Assembly: GCA_934433135.1 (NCBI GenBank)
Contig: CAKRZO010000024.1
Location: forward strand, 1-57,277
DNA: 57,277 nucleotides
Source: an uncultured Acetatifactor sp.
Lineage (GTDB): Bacteria; Bacillota; Clostridia; Lachnospirales; Lachnospiraceae
Reading direction: 5' to 3'
Shown: piece after piece, positions 35,641 to 43,800 of the stretch
Layout of the letters: each line of letters starts with the position of its first letter
Position numbering within the stretch: the stretch's first letter is position 1
Position numbers and translations under genes: made by a program
The notes under the pieces: generated by a model
What the model saw: only the letters and a program-made list of their open reading frames with translations
Told to the model about the DNA's origin: nothing
Database searches by the model: none

Positions 35641-36009
35641 TTGAAAAAAGGAATTCTGTTTATTTTACTCGCCGTATGCTTTTTGGGGCTTGGCGGCACT
35701 CTGTTTTATTTTACGTTTGGTATCCGCTTATTATTGATCAGCGCTTTCTGGGGCAGATTCTGCAAATATTTCTGGATCGCCTTCCTGCTTGGCATCTGTT
35801 TTCTGATCCCCGGCGTCTGCCTTGTCAAAAAGGCAAGACGGCTCAAGAAAGAGGCGAAGAGGCAGGAAGCGGTTCCTGCACAGACTGCGCCTGCAGAAAC
35901 AGCTGCAGGTACGGAAGCAACCGTCGAAAATGCTCCTGCAGAAGTTTCGGCAGAAACGGCTAAAGAACAGACAGATACTGCCAAAGATTCTTCAGAGACG
36001 GAAATATAG
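35641..36009 (+). CDS. small two-span membrane protein with Ala/Glu-rich tail
   Basis: 122 residues starting with TTG at 35641, preceded by AGGAGGAG. Two hydrophobic segments (about 4-26 and 42-64) are followed by a basic patch (KKARRLKKEAKRQ) and a 50-residue Ala/Glu/Thr-rich disordered tail. The gap to the VWA gene is only 2 bases, so it is the last gene of the Tad-signalling cluster. Function unknown. Confidence 0.75.
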   Translation: MKKGILFILLAVCFLGLGGTLFYFTFGIRLLLISAFWGRFCKYFWIAFLLGICFLIPGVCLVKKARRLKKEAKRQEAVPAQTAPAETAAGTEATVENAPAEVSAETAKEQTDTAKDSSETEI

Positions 36010-36016
36010 TTGCTCC

Positions 36017-36118
36017 AAAGTCCCGGTCAGGCTCATGGGGTTCCATTCGGGGGACGCTTTCGCTCAATTTGGCTCCCCTCATTGGAATCCCCATGAGCCT
36101 GCCCTTAGGAAGTTGCTG
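36017..36118. repeat. family A palindromic repeat, copy 3
   Basis: Inverted orientation relative to copy 2. The arms GGCTCATGGGGTTCC (36030-36044) and GGAATCCCCATGAGCC (36084-36099) pair almost perfectly around a centre containing GGGGGACGCTTTCGCTCAAT. It closes the Tad cluster and may act as its 3' mRNA end. Confidence 0.85.
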
Positions 36119-36201
36119 ATTTTACTTTATATTACTTTTTAGATTCACTTCTAATAAATTTGCAACTATGTAAGTTTCTTCCGGAATCTCTGCTTCGACC
36201 G

Positions 36202-36230
36202 TTGCAATCACCAAATTTTTGTGTTAATAT
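36202..36230 (+). promoter_or_regulatory. candidate promoter of argH
   Basis: TTGCAA (36202-36207), 17 bases and TAATAT (36225-36230), about 70 bases upstream of the argH start. Confidence 0.6.
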
Positions 36231-36298
36231 CAAGAGACATCATAAATCGTAGCAGCTTAAGCTGTTACCGCAAATTGCAGCAGAAAGGACGAATCAGC

Positions 36299-37687
36299 AT
36301 GGCACAGCTGTGGGGAGGACGTTTTACCAAGGACACTGACCAAATGGTTTATGACTTTAATGCGTCCATTCAATTTGATAAAAGGTTACTGGAACAGGAT
36401 ATTGAGGGAAGTATTGCGCACGTTACAATGCTTTCCGGACAGGGTATTTTAACTTCTGCGGAAGAAGAGGCTATTATCAGGGGGCTTAAAGAAATTGCGG
36501 AAGAGGTCGCAGACGGCAGGCTGGTGATTGACAATCGGTATGAAGACATACATAGTTTTGTGGAAGCCAATCTCATTGACCGGATCGGTGATGCCGGTAA
36601 GAAGATGCATACCGGAAGAAGCCGGAATGATCAGGTTGCCCTGGATATGCGGCTTTATACCAGGCAGCAGGTAGAGCAGACGGATTTATGTCTGAAGGAG
36701 CTGTTAAAGACGCTTGTAGATGTTATGGAAGAGAACCTGGAAACTTATATGCCGGGCTTTACGCATATGCAGAAGGCTCAGCCTGTTACCCTGGCACATC
36801 ACTTCGGCGCTTATTTTGAAATGTTTCGCAGAGACAGGGGAAGACTTGCCGATCTTTACAAGCGAATGAATGTCTGTCCGTTGGGAGCCGGTGCCCTGGC
36901 AGGGACCACCTATCCTTTGGACAGAGAATATACGGCACGGCTTCTCAGTTTTGACGGTCCTGCCCGAAACAGCATGGATGCCGTTTCCGACAGAGACTAT
37001 CTTCTGGAATTTTTATCCGCGCTTTCCATTATCATGATGCATTTAAGCCGTTTCTGCGAAGAGATCATTACCTGGAATTCCAACGAATACCGGTTTGTAG
37101 AGCTGGACGATGCTTATTCTACCGGAAGCAGCATTATGCCGCAGAAAAAGAACCCGGATATTGCAGAACTGGTTCGCGGAAAAACCGGGCGGGTATACGG
37201 CGCCCTGGTGTCTCTTCTTACGGTCATGAAGGGATTGCCGTTAGCTTATAACAAGGATATGCAGGAAGACAAAGAGCTTACTTTCGATGCGTTTGATACG
37301 GCGAAGAACTGTCTGGTTCTGTTTAATGGTATGGTAAAGACCATGAAATTCCGCAAAGAGAACATGGCCCAAAGCGCCTTAAACGGTTTTGCCAATGCAA
37401 CCGATGCCGCCGATTATCTGGTAAGAAAAGGCGTACCTTTCCGGGATGCGCATGCCATTATCGGCCGCCTGGTTTTGTACTGCATTGAAAAGAATACTTC
37501 CATTGACGCTTTGTCTTTGGAAGAGCTGCAGTCGTTCAGCGATCGATTTGAGGAAGATATTTTTGATGCGGTTTCTTTGAAAACCTGTGTGGAAAGACGT
37601 CTTACTACCGGTGCACCCGGACCGGAGAAGATGAAGGAAGCCATCCGGGAATATCGTAATTATCTTGAAGAACCCAAGATGCACTAG
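36299..37687 (+). CDS. argH: argininosuccinate lyase
   Basis: 462 residues, the usual length. It cleaves argininosuccinate to arginine and fumarate, the last step of arginine synthesis. Landmarks: LWGGRFTKDTD at the N-terminus, HTGRSRNDQVALDMRLY, the FTHMQKAQPVTLAHH segment with the catalytic His, and the fumarase-superfamily signature GSSIMPQKKNPD with the catalytic Ser. The start at 36299 follows GAAAGGA and matches the family N-terminus (MAQLWGG). No argG lies beside it. It has its own promoter. Confidence 0.97.
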   Translation: MAQLWGGRFTKDTDQMVYDFNASIQFDKRLLEQDIEGSIAHVTMLSGQGILTSAEEEAIIRGLKEIAEEVADGRLVIDNRYEDIHSFVEANLIDRIGDAGKKMHTGRSRNDQVALDMRLYTRQQVEQTDLCLKELLKTLVDVMEENLETYMPGFTHMQKAQPVTLAHHFGAYFEMFRRDRGRLADLYKRMNVCPLGAGALAGTTYPLDREYTARLLSFDGPARNSMDAVSDRDYLLEFLSALSIIMMHLSRFCEEIITWNSNEYRFVELDDAYSTGSSIMPQKKNPDIAELVRGKTGRVYGALVSLLTVMKGLPLAYNKDMQEDKELTFDAFDTAKNCLVLFNGMVKTMKFRKENMAQSALNGFANATDAADYLVRKGVPFRDAHAIIGRLVLYCIEKNTSIDALSLEELQSFSDRFEEDIFDAVSLKTCVERRLTTGAPGPEKMKEAIREYRNYLEEPKMH

Positions 37688-37764
37688 TACAACGTACAAG
37701 AAATAACTGGGCCAATAACAGGCAAGTTATTTGGTCTGGCTATTTGCAGGACGGTGCACTAGTA
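37681..37764. repeat. short direct repeats flanking a small stem-loop segment
   Basis: GCACTAGTA occurs at 37681-37689 (containing the argH stop) and again at 37756-37764. Between them AAATAACT (37701-37708) pairs with AGTTATTT (37725-37732). The arrangement could be a small inserted element with target duplication, or an attenuator before asd. Confidence 0.45.
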
Positions 37765-37791
37765 ACAAAAAGGATAGAGGAGAATGAAAAT

Positions 37792-38880
37792 ATGGTACAG
37801 GAAAAATTAAAAGTCGGTATTCTCGGTGCAACCGGTATGGTTGGCCAGAGATTTATTTCTTTGTTGGAGAACCATCCCTGGTTCGAAGTAACGCAGGTTG
37901 CGGCAAGTCCGCGTTCTGCCGGTAAAACTTATGAAGAAGCAGTGGGCGGACGCTGGAAGATGACAACTCCCATGCCGGAAGCCGTAAAGAAGCTGATTGT
38001 AAAAGATGTAAATGAAATACGGGACGTAGCTGGCAGTGTGGATTTTGTATTCAGCGCGGTTGACATGTCAAAGGAAGAGATTAAAAAGATCGAGGAAGCC
38101 TATGCCAAAACAGAGACCCCGGTTGTCTCCAACAACAGCGCTCACAGATGGACGCCGGACGTTCCCATGGTTGTGCCGGAGATCAACCCCCAGCATATGC
38201 AGGTTATTGATTTCCAGAAAAAGAGACTGGGAACCGAACGCGGCTTCGTTGCCGTAAAGCCCAACTGTTCCATTCAAAGCTATGCTCCGGTTCTGACCGC
38301 CTGGAAGGAATTCGAACCCTATGAAGTGGTAGCCACTACCTATCAGGCCATCTCCGGCGCAGGCAAGACTTTTGCCGACTGGCCGGAGATGATAGGAAAT
38401 ATTATCCCTTACATCGGAGGAGAAGAAGAAAAGAGTGAAAAGGAACCCTTACGGATCTGGGGAGAGATTCAGGACGGCGTCATTGTACCGGCACAGTCCC
38501 CGAAGATTACCTGCCAGTGCATCCGCGTACCGGTTCTGAACGGTCATACCGCAGCTGTCTTTGTCAAGTTCCGCAAGAAACCTACCAAAGAGCAGCTGAT
38601 TGAAAAACTGCGCACTTTTTCCGGTCTTCCACAGGAGCTTGCATTGCCAAGCGCACCGAAACACTTCATCCAATACCTGGAAGAGGACAATCGTCCGCAG
38701 GTTACTTTGGATGTAGACTACGAAAACGGTATGGGAATCAGTGTGGGGCGTCTCCGGGAAGATTCGATTTATGACTGGAAATTTGTAGGACTTTCCCATA
38801 ATACCGTCCGCGGAGCAGCCGGCGGAGCGATCTTGTGTGCAGAACTTTTAACGGCTCAGGGATACATTAACCGCAAATAA
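37792..38880 (+). CDS. asd: aspartate-semialdehyde dehydrogenase
   Basis: 362 residues. It reduces aspartyl phosphate to aspartate semialdehyde, the branch point for Lys, Met, Thr and diaminopimelate. The NADP-binding motif is GILGATGMVGQR near the N-terminus; the catalytic Cys is in KPNCSIQSY (about residue 158) and the His follows later in the chain. The length and the ENHPWFEVTQVAASPRSAGK segment indicate the archaeal/fungal-type subfamily, which is also found in many Clostridia. AGAGGAG precedes the ATG at 37792. Confidence 0.95.
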   Translation: MVQEKLKVGILGATGMVGQRFISLLENHPWFEVTQVAASPRSAGKTYEEAVGGRWKMTTPMPEAVKKLIVKDVNEIRDVAGSVDFVFSAVDMSKEEIKKIEEAYAKTETPVVSNNSAHRWTPDVPMVVPEINPQHMQVIDFQKKRLGTERGFVAVKPNCSIQSYAPVLTAWKEFEPYEVVATTYQAISGAGKTFADWPEMIGNIIPYIGGEEEKSEKEPLRIWGEIQDGVIVPAQSPKITCQCIRVPVLNGHTAAVFVKFRKKPTKEQLIEKLRTFSGLPQELALPSAPKHFIQYLEEDNRPQVTLDVDYENGMGISVGRLREDSIYDWKFVGLSHNTVRGAAGGAILCAELLTAQGYINRK

Positions 38881-38892
38881 ACAGGGAGAGGC

Positions 38893-40974
38893 ATGGGAAA
38901 AAATTTATTTATCGCAGAGAAACCGAGTGTTGCCAGGGAATTTGCCAAAGCACTTAAATTAAGCAGTGCAAACCGGGACGGATATATGGAATCGGAAAGC
39001 GCAATCATTACCTGGTGCGTCGGTCATCTGGTTACCATGAGTTATCCGGAAGTCTATGATATCAAATACCGGCGCTGGAGCTTTGATACCATTCCTTTTA
39101 TCCCGAAGGAATTTAAGTACGAAGTCATTGAATCCTCAAAAAAGCAATTTACCATTGTAAGCGGACTCTTAAACCGCCCGGATGTAGATACCATTTATGT
39201 CTGTACCGACTCCGGAAGAGAAGGAGAATACATTTACCGCCTGGTGGAACAAATGGCAGGCGTAAAAGGAAAGCAACGGAAAAGAGTCTGGATTGACTCT
39301 CAGACCGAAGAAGAGATTCTAAGAGGGATCCGGGAAGCCAAAGATCTGTCCGCTTATGACCATCTGTCGGATGCCGCTTATCTTCGTGCAAAAGAAGATT
39401 ATCTGATGGGCATTAATTTTTCCAGGGCGCTGACCTTAAAATACGGACAGTGCGTCAAGGATTTTCTAAAAAGAGACAGAGCTGTCATCAGCGTAGGCCG
39501 GGTCATGACCTGTGTTCTGGGAATGGTAGTCAACAGGGAACGGGAGATCCGCTCTTTTGTAAAGACACCGTTTTACCGGGTTCTGGCAAAATTTTACCCG
39601 GATCCGGCAAGCGGCGCTTCTTCCGGATCTTTTTCCGGAGAATGGCGTGCCGTAGAGGGATCGCAGTTTTATCTGTCTCCGCTTTTGTATAAGGAAAACG
39701 GCTTTAAGACCCGGGAAGGCGCAGAACGACTGTTACAGTATCTGCAGACCGCCCCTGTGGAAGATCCGGTGCTTGCTTCCATCGAACACAAAAAAGAGAA
39801 TAAATTTCCGCCGCTTTTGTATAATCTGGCGGAATTGCAGAACGATTGTTCCAGGCTGTTTAAAATCAGTCCGGATGAGACACTGCGCGTGATACAGGAA
39901 CTGTACGAAAAAAAGCTGGTGACCTACCCCCGAACCGATGCCAGAGTGCTTTCCACTGCCGTGGCCAAGGAAATCGGGAAAAATCTGAGCGGACTGAAAG
40001 GCTTTGCCCCTGTCGCTTCCTGCGCGGAATGGGTGCTTGCCCGGGACAGCTACAAAAAAATCAGCACAACCAGATACGTCAACGACAAGCAGATTACCGA
40101 CCACTATGCCATTATTCCTACCGGCCAGGGATTGGGTAATTTAAGAAGCCTGTCCCCATTATCCGTCAAAATCTATGAGCTGATTGCCAGACGGTTTTTA
40201 AGTATTTTTTATCCCCCTGCCGTTTACCAGAAGGTAAGCATGTGCATTCATATCAAAAAGGAGGCTTTCTTTGCCAACTTTAAGATTCTTACGGAGGAAG
40301 GTTATCTTCCCGCAGCTGCCTGCTCTTTTCTTACAAAGTCCAGGGAAGAGAAGACGACCGATGCCGACAGTCCCGATAAGGATGGGGATGTGCAATGTGA
40401 CAAGGCTCTGTTCGAGCGCCTGAAGAAGCTGAAAAAAGGAGCCGTTTTAAAGCTGGATTCCTATGAATTAAAAGAAGGCGAAACCTCTCCGCCCAAGCGT
40501 TATAATTCCGGAAGCATTATCCTTACCATGGAAAATGCAGGACAGTTTATCGAAGATGAAGAACTTCGGGCACAGATCAAGGGAAGCGGCATCGGAACTT
40601 CTGCTACCAGAGCTGAAATTTTAAAGAAACTGGTGGCCATTGAATACCTGGCTCTGAATAAGAAAACCCAGGTTCTTTCCCCGACGGTAATGGGAGAGTT
40701 AATCTACGAAGTCGTGGGTTCCTCCATGAAACCGCTTTTGGATCCGGCTCTTACGGCCAGCTGGGAGAAAGGACTTACCCTGGTGGCAAACGGAGACATT
40801 ACGGCGGATGAATATATGCAGAAGCTGGATGACTTTGTCAGCAGAAGGACGAATATCGTAAAACAGCTGAACAATCAGGGCAATCTGTATCAGCGTTTTT
40901 TACAGTTCCAGGCGCAGATGCAAAGCAGTAAAAAGAATTCCGGAAAGGAGAAAATAAAAAATGGATCCGATTAA
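38893..40974 (+). CDS. topB: DNA topoisomerase III (type IA)
   Basis: 693 residues. N-terminal TOPRIM domain beginning LFIAEKPSVAREFAKAL, with CTDSGREGEYIYRLV near residue 104; active-site region VTYPRTDARVLS with the Tyr near 344; ITDHYAIIPTG and GIGTSATRAEILKKL later. No C-terminal zinc fingers, as in TopB. It decatenates and unlinks DNA. GGGAGAGGC lies before the ATG, 12 bases after the asd stop. Chromosomal TopB and copies on integrative elements look alike; here the context (asd, argH) suggests the chromosomal gene. Confidence 0.93.
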   Translation: MGKNLFIAEKPSVAREFAKALKLSSANRDGYMESESAIITWCVGHLVTMSYPEVYDIKYRRWSFDTIPFIPKEFKYEVIESSKKQFTIVSGLLNRPDVDTIYVCTDSGREGEYIYRLVEQMAGVKGKQRKRVWIDSQTEEEILRGIREAKDLSAYDHLSDAAYLRAKEDYLMGINFSRALTLKYGQCVKDFLKRDRAVISVGRVMTCVLGMVVNREREIRSFVKTPFYRVLAKFYPDPASGASSGSFSGEWRAVEGSQFYLSPLLYKENGFKTREGAERLLQYLQTAPVEDPVLASIEHKKENKFPPLLYNLAELQNDCSRLFKISPDETLRVIQELYEKKLVTYPRTDARVLSTAVAKEIGKNLSGLKGFAPVASCAEWVLARDSYKKISTTRYVNDKQITDHYAIIPTGQGLGNLRSLSPLSVKIYELIARRFLSIFYPPAVYQKVSMCIHIKKEAFFANFKILTEEGYLPAAACSFLTKSREEKTTDADSPDKDGDVQCDKALFERLKKLKKGAVLKLDSYELKEGETSPPKRYNSGSIILTMENAGQFIEDEELRAQIKGSGIGTSATRAEILKKLVAIEYLALNKKTQVLSPTVMGELIYEVVGSSMKPLLDPALTASWEKGLTLVANGDITADEYMQKLDDFVSRRTNIVKQLNNQGNLYQRFLQFQAQMQSSKKNSGKEKIKNGSD

Positions 40975-41632
40975 AATTACCGATTTATATGATCTGAATG
41001 AAACCATTGCCGCAGAATTATTGGAAAGGAAGACCTACCCCTGGGAAGTGCTTTCCGAAATCCATGACTTTATTCTGCAATTGGGAGAAAGTCTTCCGAC
41101 AGACCTTTATGAAAAAAGAGGAGAAAATATCTGGGTGGCAAAAAGCGCCAAAGTGGCTCCCAGCGCCTGCTTAAACGGCCCGTTAATCATTGATGAGGAA
41201 GCCGAAGTTCGTCACTGCGCTTTTATCCGCGGCAATGCCATTGTAGGTAAAAAAGCGGTTGTGGGCAATTCCACGGAACTTAAGAATGTCATTTTGTTTA
41301 ACAACGTTCAGGTACCTCATTACAATTATGTAGGCGACAGTATTTTAGGATTCAAAGCGCACATGGGTGCCGGTTCCATTACCTCTAACGTAAAAAGCGA
41401 TAAAACATTGGTGACCGTCAAAGGTCCGGATACCCAGGTGGAGACCGGTCTTAAGAAAATGGGCGCCATGCTGGGAGACCGGGTGGAAGTCGGCTGCAAC
41501 AGCGTCTTAAATCCCGGAACCATCATCGGAAGAGACACCAATATCTACCCCCTCTCCAGAGTCAGGGGCGTCATTGCCGCAAACAGCATTCTGAAAGGCG
41601 AAAAAGGGCTGGTTGCCAAAGAGAAAAAGTAG
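40961..41632 (+). CDS. left-handed beta-helix acyltransferase-like protein
   Basis: 223 residues. The N-terminal 55 residues are helical, then hexapeptide repeats run from about 65 to 205 (KSAKVAPSACLNGPLIIDEE, RGNAIVGKKAVVGNSTELKN, AHMGAGSITSNVKSDKTLVT), forming the left-handed beta-helix of GlmU/LpxA-type enzymes. It resembles the C-terminal half of UDP-GlcNAc pyrophosphorylases without the nucleotidyl transferase part. It probably acetylates a nucleotide sugar; the substrate is unknown. GGAAAGGAG lies inside the topB end, and the genes overlap by 14 bases. Confidence 0.85.
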   Translation: MDPIKITDLYDLNETIAAELLERKTYPWEVLSEIHDFILQLGESLPTDLYEKRGENIWVAKSAKVAPSACLNGPLIIDEEAEVRHCAFIRGNAIVGKKAVVGNSTELKNVILFNNVQVPHYNYVGDSILGFKAHMGAGSITSNVKSDKTLVTVKGPDTQVETGLKKMGAMLGDRVEVGCNSVLNPGTIIGRDTNIYPLSRVRGVIAANSILKGEKGLVAKEKK

Positions 41633-41750
41633 AGATTGTACTTTTTTAACGAATTTTGTCAAAAACTCTGGATTTTTTCGCGCAAATGTGAGAGAATGTA
41701 GGGGATGATTATGTACTAATAATCTTTAGTGATTTGAAAGGAGATTTCAC

Positions 41751-42443
41751 ATGATTTATTCAAAAGAAGTGGAAGAAATGTGTCCGGTAGCGCAGGGCGT
41801 GAACCATGGCTGTGCTCCCATCCCTGAAGAAGCAAAATGGGTAAAAGCAAAAGATGTTAAAGATATTTCCGGTCTGACTCACGGTGTGGGCTGGTGTGCT
41901 CCCCAGCAGGGTGCCTGCAAGCTGACCTTGAACGTAAAGGAAGGTATTATCCAGGAAGCATTGGTTGAGACCATCGGATGCTCCGGAATGACCCACTCCG
42001 CTGCTATGGCTGCAGAGATTCTTCCCGGCAGAACCGTTATGGAAGCATTAAATACCGACCTTGTTTGTGACGCAATCAATACTGCCATGAGAGAACTGTT
42101 CTTACAGATCGTTTACGGTCGTACACAGTCTGCTTTCTCGGAAGACGGACTTCCGATCGGTGCCGGTCTGGAAGACCTTGGTAAAGGTTTAAGGAGCCAG
42201 GTTGGTACTATGTACGGCACCTTGAAAAAAGGTCCTCGTTATCTGGAAATGGCAGAAGGCTATGTAACCGGTATCGCTTTGGATGCAGAAGATCAGATTA
42301 TCGGTTATCAGTTCGTAAGCCTCGGAAAGATGACTGACTTTATCAAAAAAGGCGATGATCCCAATACTGCCTGGCAGAAAGCACAGGGTCAGTATGGTCG
42401 TGTGGCAGATGCCGTTAAGATCATTGATCCCAGAAAAGAATAA
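41751..42443 (+). CDS. NifU/IscU-like iron-sulfur scaffold-type protein
   Basis: 230 residues. Segments HGVGWCAPQQGACKLTLNVK and VETIGCSGMTHSAAMAAEIL resemble the NifU/IscU fold with conserved Cys residues, and a C-terminal region (about 150-230) is specific to this group. AAAGGAGATTTCAC precedes the ATG at 41751. It is followed after 18 bases by the GGGtGRT gene; the two are commonly found as a pair in anaerobic Clostridia. A role in Fe-S delivery or redox chemistry is likely but not proven. Confidence 0.85.
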   Translation: MIYSKEVEEMCPVAQGVNHGCAPIPEEAKWVKAKDVKDISGLTHGVGWCAPQQGACKLTLNVKEGIIQEALVETIGCSGMTHSAAMAAEILPGRTVMEALNTDLVCDAINTAMRELFLQIVYGRTQSAFSEDGLPIGAGLEDLGKGLRSQVGTMYGTLKKGPRYLEMAEGYVTGIALDAEDQIIGYQFVSLGKMTDFIKKGDDPNTAWQKAQGQYGRVADAVKIIDPRKE

Positions 42444-42461
42444 GACAGGAGGACGTTGAAA

Positions 42462-43472
42462 ATGGCATTATTTGAATCCTATGAAAGAAGAATTGACAAA
42501 ATCAATTCCGTTTTAAACAGCTACGGCATCGCTTCCCTTGAAGAGGCTGAAAAAATTACCAAGGATGCCGGTCTTGATGTATACAACCAGATCAAAGGCA
42601 TTCAGCCGATCTGCTTTGAAAATGCATGCTGGGCTTATATCACCGGCGCTGCGATTGCCATCAAAAAAGGATGCCGCAGAGCAGCAGATGCAGCTGCAGC
42701 CATTGGCGAAGGTCTTCAGGCTTTCTGTATTCCCGGTTCTGTTGCCGATACCCGTAAAGTAGGTCTTGGTCATGGTAACTTAGGAAAGATGCTTCTGGAA
42801 GAAGAGACCGAGTGCTTCTGCTTCCTGGCAGGACATGAATCCTTTGCAGCAGCAGAGGGCGCTATCGGTATCGCTGAGAAAGCGAACAAGGTTCGTAAAA
42901 AACCCCTTCGTGTTATCTTAAACGGTCTGGGGAAAGATGCTGCACAGATCATTTCCCGTATCAACGGATTTACCTTTGTAGAGACAGAATATGATCCTTA
43001 CACCAATACCGTTAAGGAAGTATTCCGTAAGTCTTACTCCGAAGGACTTCGTGCCAAAGTAAACTGCTACGGCGCTAACGATGTCTGCGAAGGTGTTGCC
43101 ATTATGCATAAGGAAGGCGTAGACGTTTCCATTACCGGTAACTCCACCAACCCGACCAGATTCCAGCATCCTGTTGCAGGTACTTACAAGAAGGAATGTA
43201 TCGAACAGGGTAAAAAATACTTCTCCGTTGCATCCGGCGGCGGTACCGGACGTACCCTCCACCCGGATAACATGGCAGCAGGACCTGCTTCCTACGGTAT
43301 GACCGATACCATGGGACGTATGCACTCCGATGCACAGTTCGCAGGATCCTCCTCCGTTCCCGCTCACGTTGAAAAGATGGGACTTATCGGCGCAGGTAAC
43401 AACCCTATGGTTGGTATGACCGTTGCCGTTGCTGTAAGTATTGAGGAAGCTGCTAAGGCAGGAAATTTCTAA
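42462..43472 (+). CDS. GGGtGRT protein
   Basis: 336 residues of a family named for its motif, seen here as VASGGGTGRTLHPDNMAAGP (about 255-275). Other features are an N-terminal helical region, a Gly/Ala-rich core with GKMLLEEETECFCFLAGHES, and Cys residues at several places. The biochemical role is undescribed. AGGAGGACGTTGAAA precedes the ATG at 42462. Bases 42504-42634 recur at 57147-57277 with a single mismatch. It ends in a strong terminator and probably forms one operon with the NifU-like gene. Confidence 0.9.
   Translation: MALFESYERRIDKINSVLNSYGIASLEEAEKITKDAGLDVYNQIKGIQPICFENACWAYITGAAIAIKKGCRRAADAAAAIGEGLQAFCIPGSVADTRKVGLGHGNLGKMLLEEETECFCFLAGHESFAAAEGAIGIAEKANKVRKKPLRVILNGLGKDAAQIISRINGFTFVETEYDPYTNTVKEVFRKSYSEGLRAKVNCYGANDVCEGVAIMHKEGVDVSITGNSTNPTRFQHPVAGTYKKECIEQGKKYFSVASGGGTGRTLHPDNMAAGPASYGMTDTMGRMHSDAQFAGSSSVPAHVEKMGLIGAGNNPMVGMTVAVAVSIEEAAKAGNF
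42504..42634 (+). repeat. direct repeat, copy 1 (inside the GGGtGRT gene)
   Basis: This 131-base stretch matches 57147-57277 in 130 positions (T at 42557 versus C at 57200, a silent change). The offset is 14,643 bases. The match is cut by the window end, so the real repeat may be longer. Confidence 0.97.
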
Positions 43473-43507
43473 AGCTTCTGAAAAATCTAAATGAATCCTG
43501 ATTTTGG

Positions 43508-43547
43508 GGACAAGCTAAGTCGTAGTGACAAGGCTTGTCCTTTTTTT
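43508..43547 (+). terminator. rho-independent terminator after the GGGtGRT gene
   Basis: GGACAAGC (43508-43515) pairs with GCTTGTCC (43533-43540), followed by seven T residues. Confidence 0.9.
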
Positions 43548-43575
43548 CTTGTGCAAAAAAGAAACTATTTCTTAT

Positions 43576-43689
43576 GTGAAACTGAAACGTTTTACAAAAA
43601 AACAGCTTTCGGAAGTATCATCCGTTCTTACCGGTGCAACTGCAAAAAAAATGATTGAATGGGGGATGATTTATGAATTTGCATCATGA
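43576..43689 (+). pseudogene. short remnant ORF of unknown origin
   Basis: The frame from GTG 43576 reads VKLKRFTKKQLSEVSSVLTG and ATAKKMIEWGMIYEFAS, then TGA. No ribosome site is present and the frame continues upstream without a start. It looks like the C-terminal scrap of a helix-turn-helix-type protein. I cannot name the family. Confidence 0.3.
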
Positions 43690-43800
43690 TAACACTGGGA
43701 TTGCTATTTGATTCAAAATAACATTATTCCGAATCACATTGACATTATTCTTTTAACTGGGTATAATATTCCTGTGAAAGGATATATGGAGGTATTCTCT

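Noticed and set aside
37690..37791. Lysine riboswitch or T-box before asd
   Set aside because: The gap is only about 100 bases and shows neither the lysine riboswitch core nor a T-box motif.
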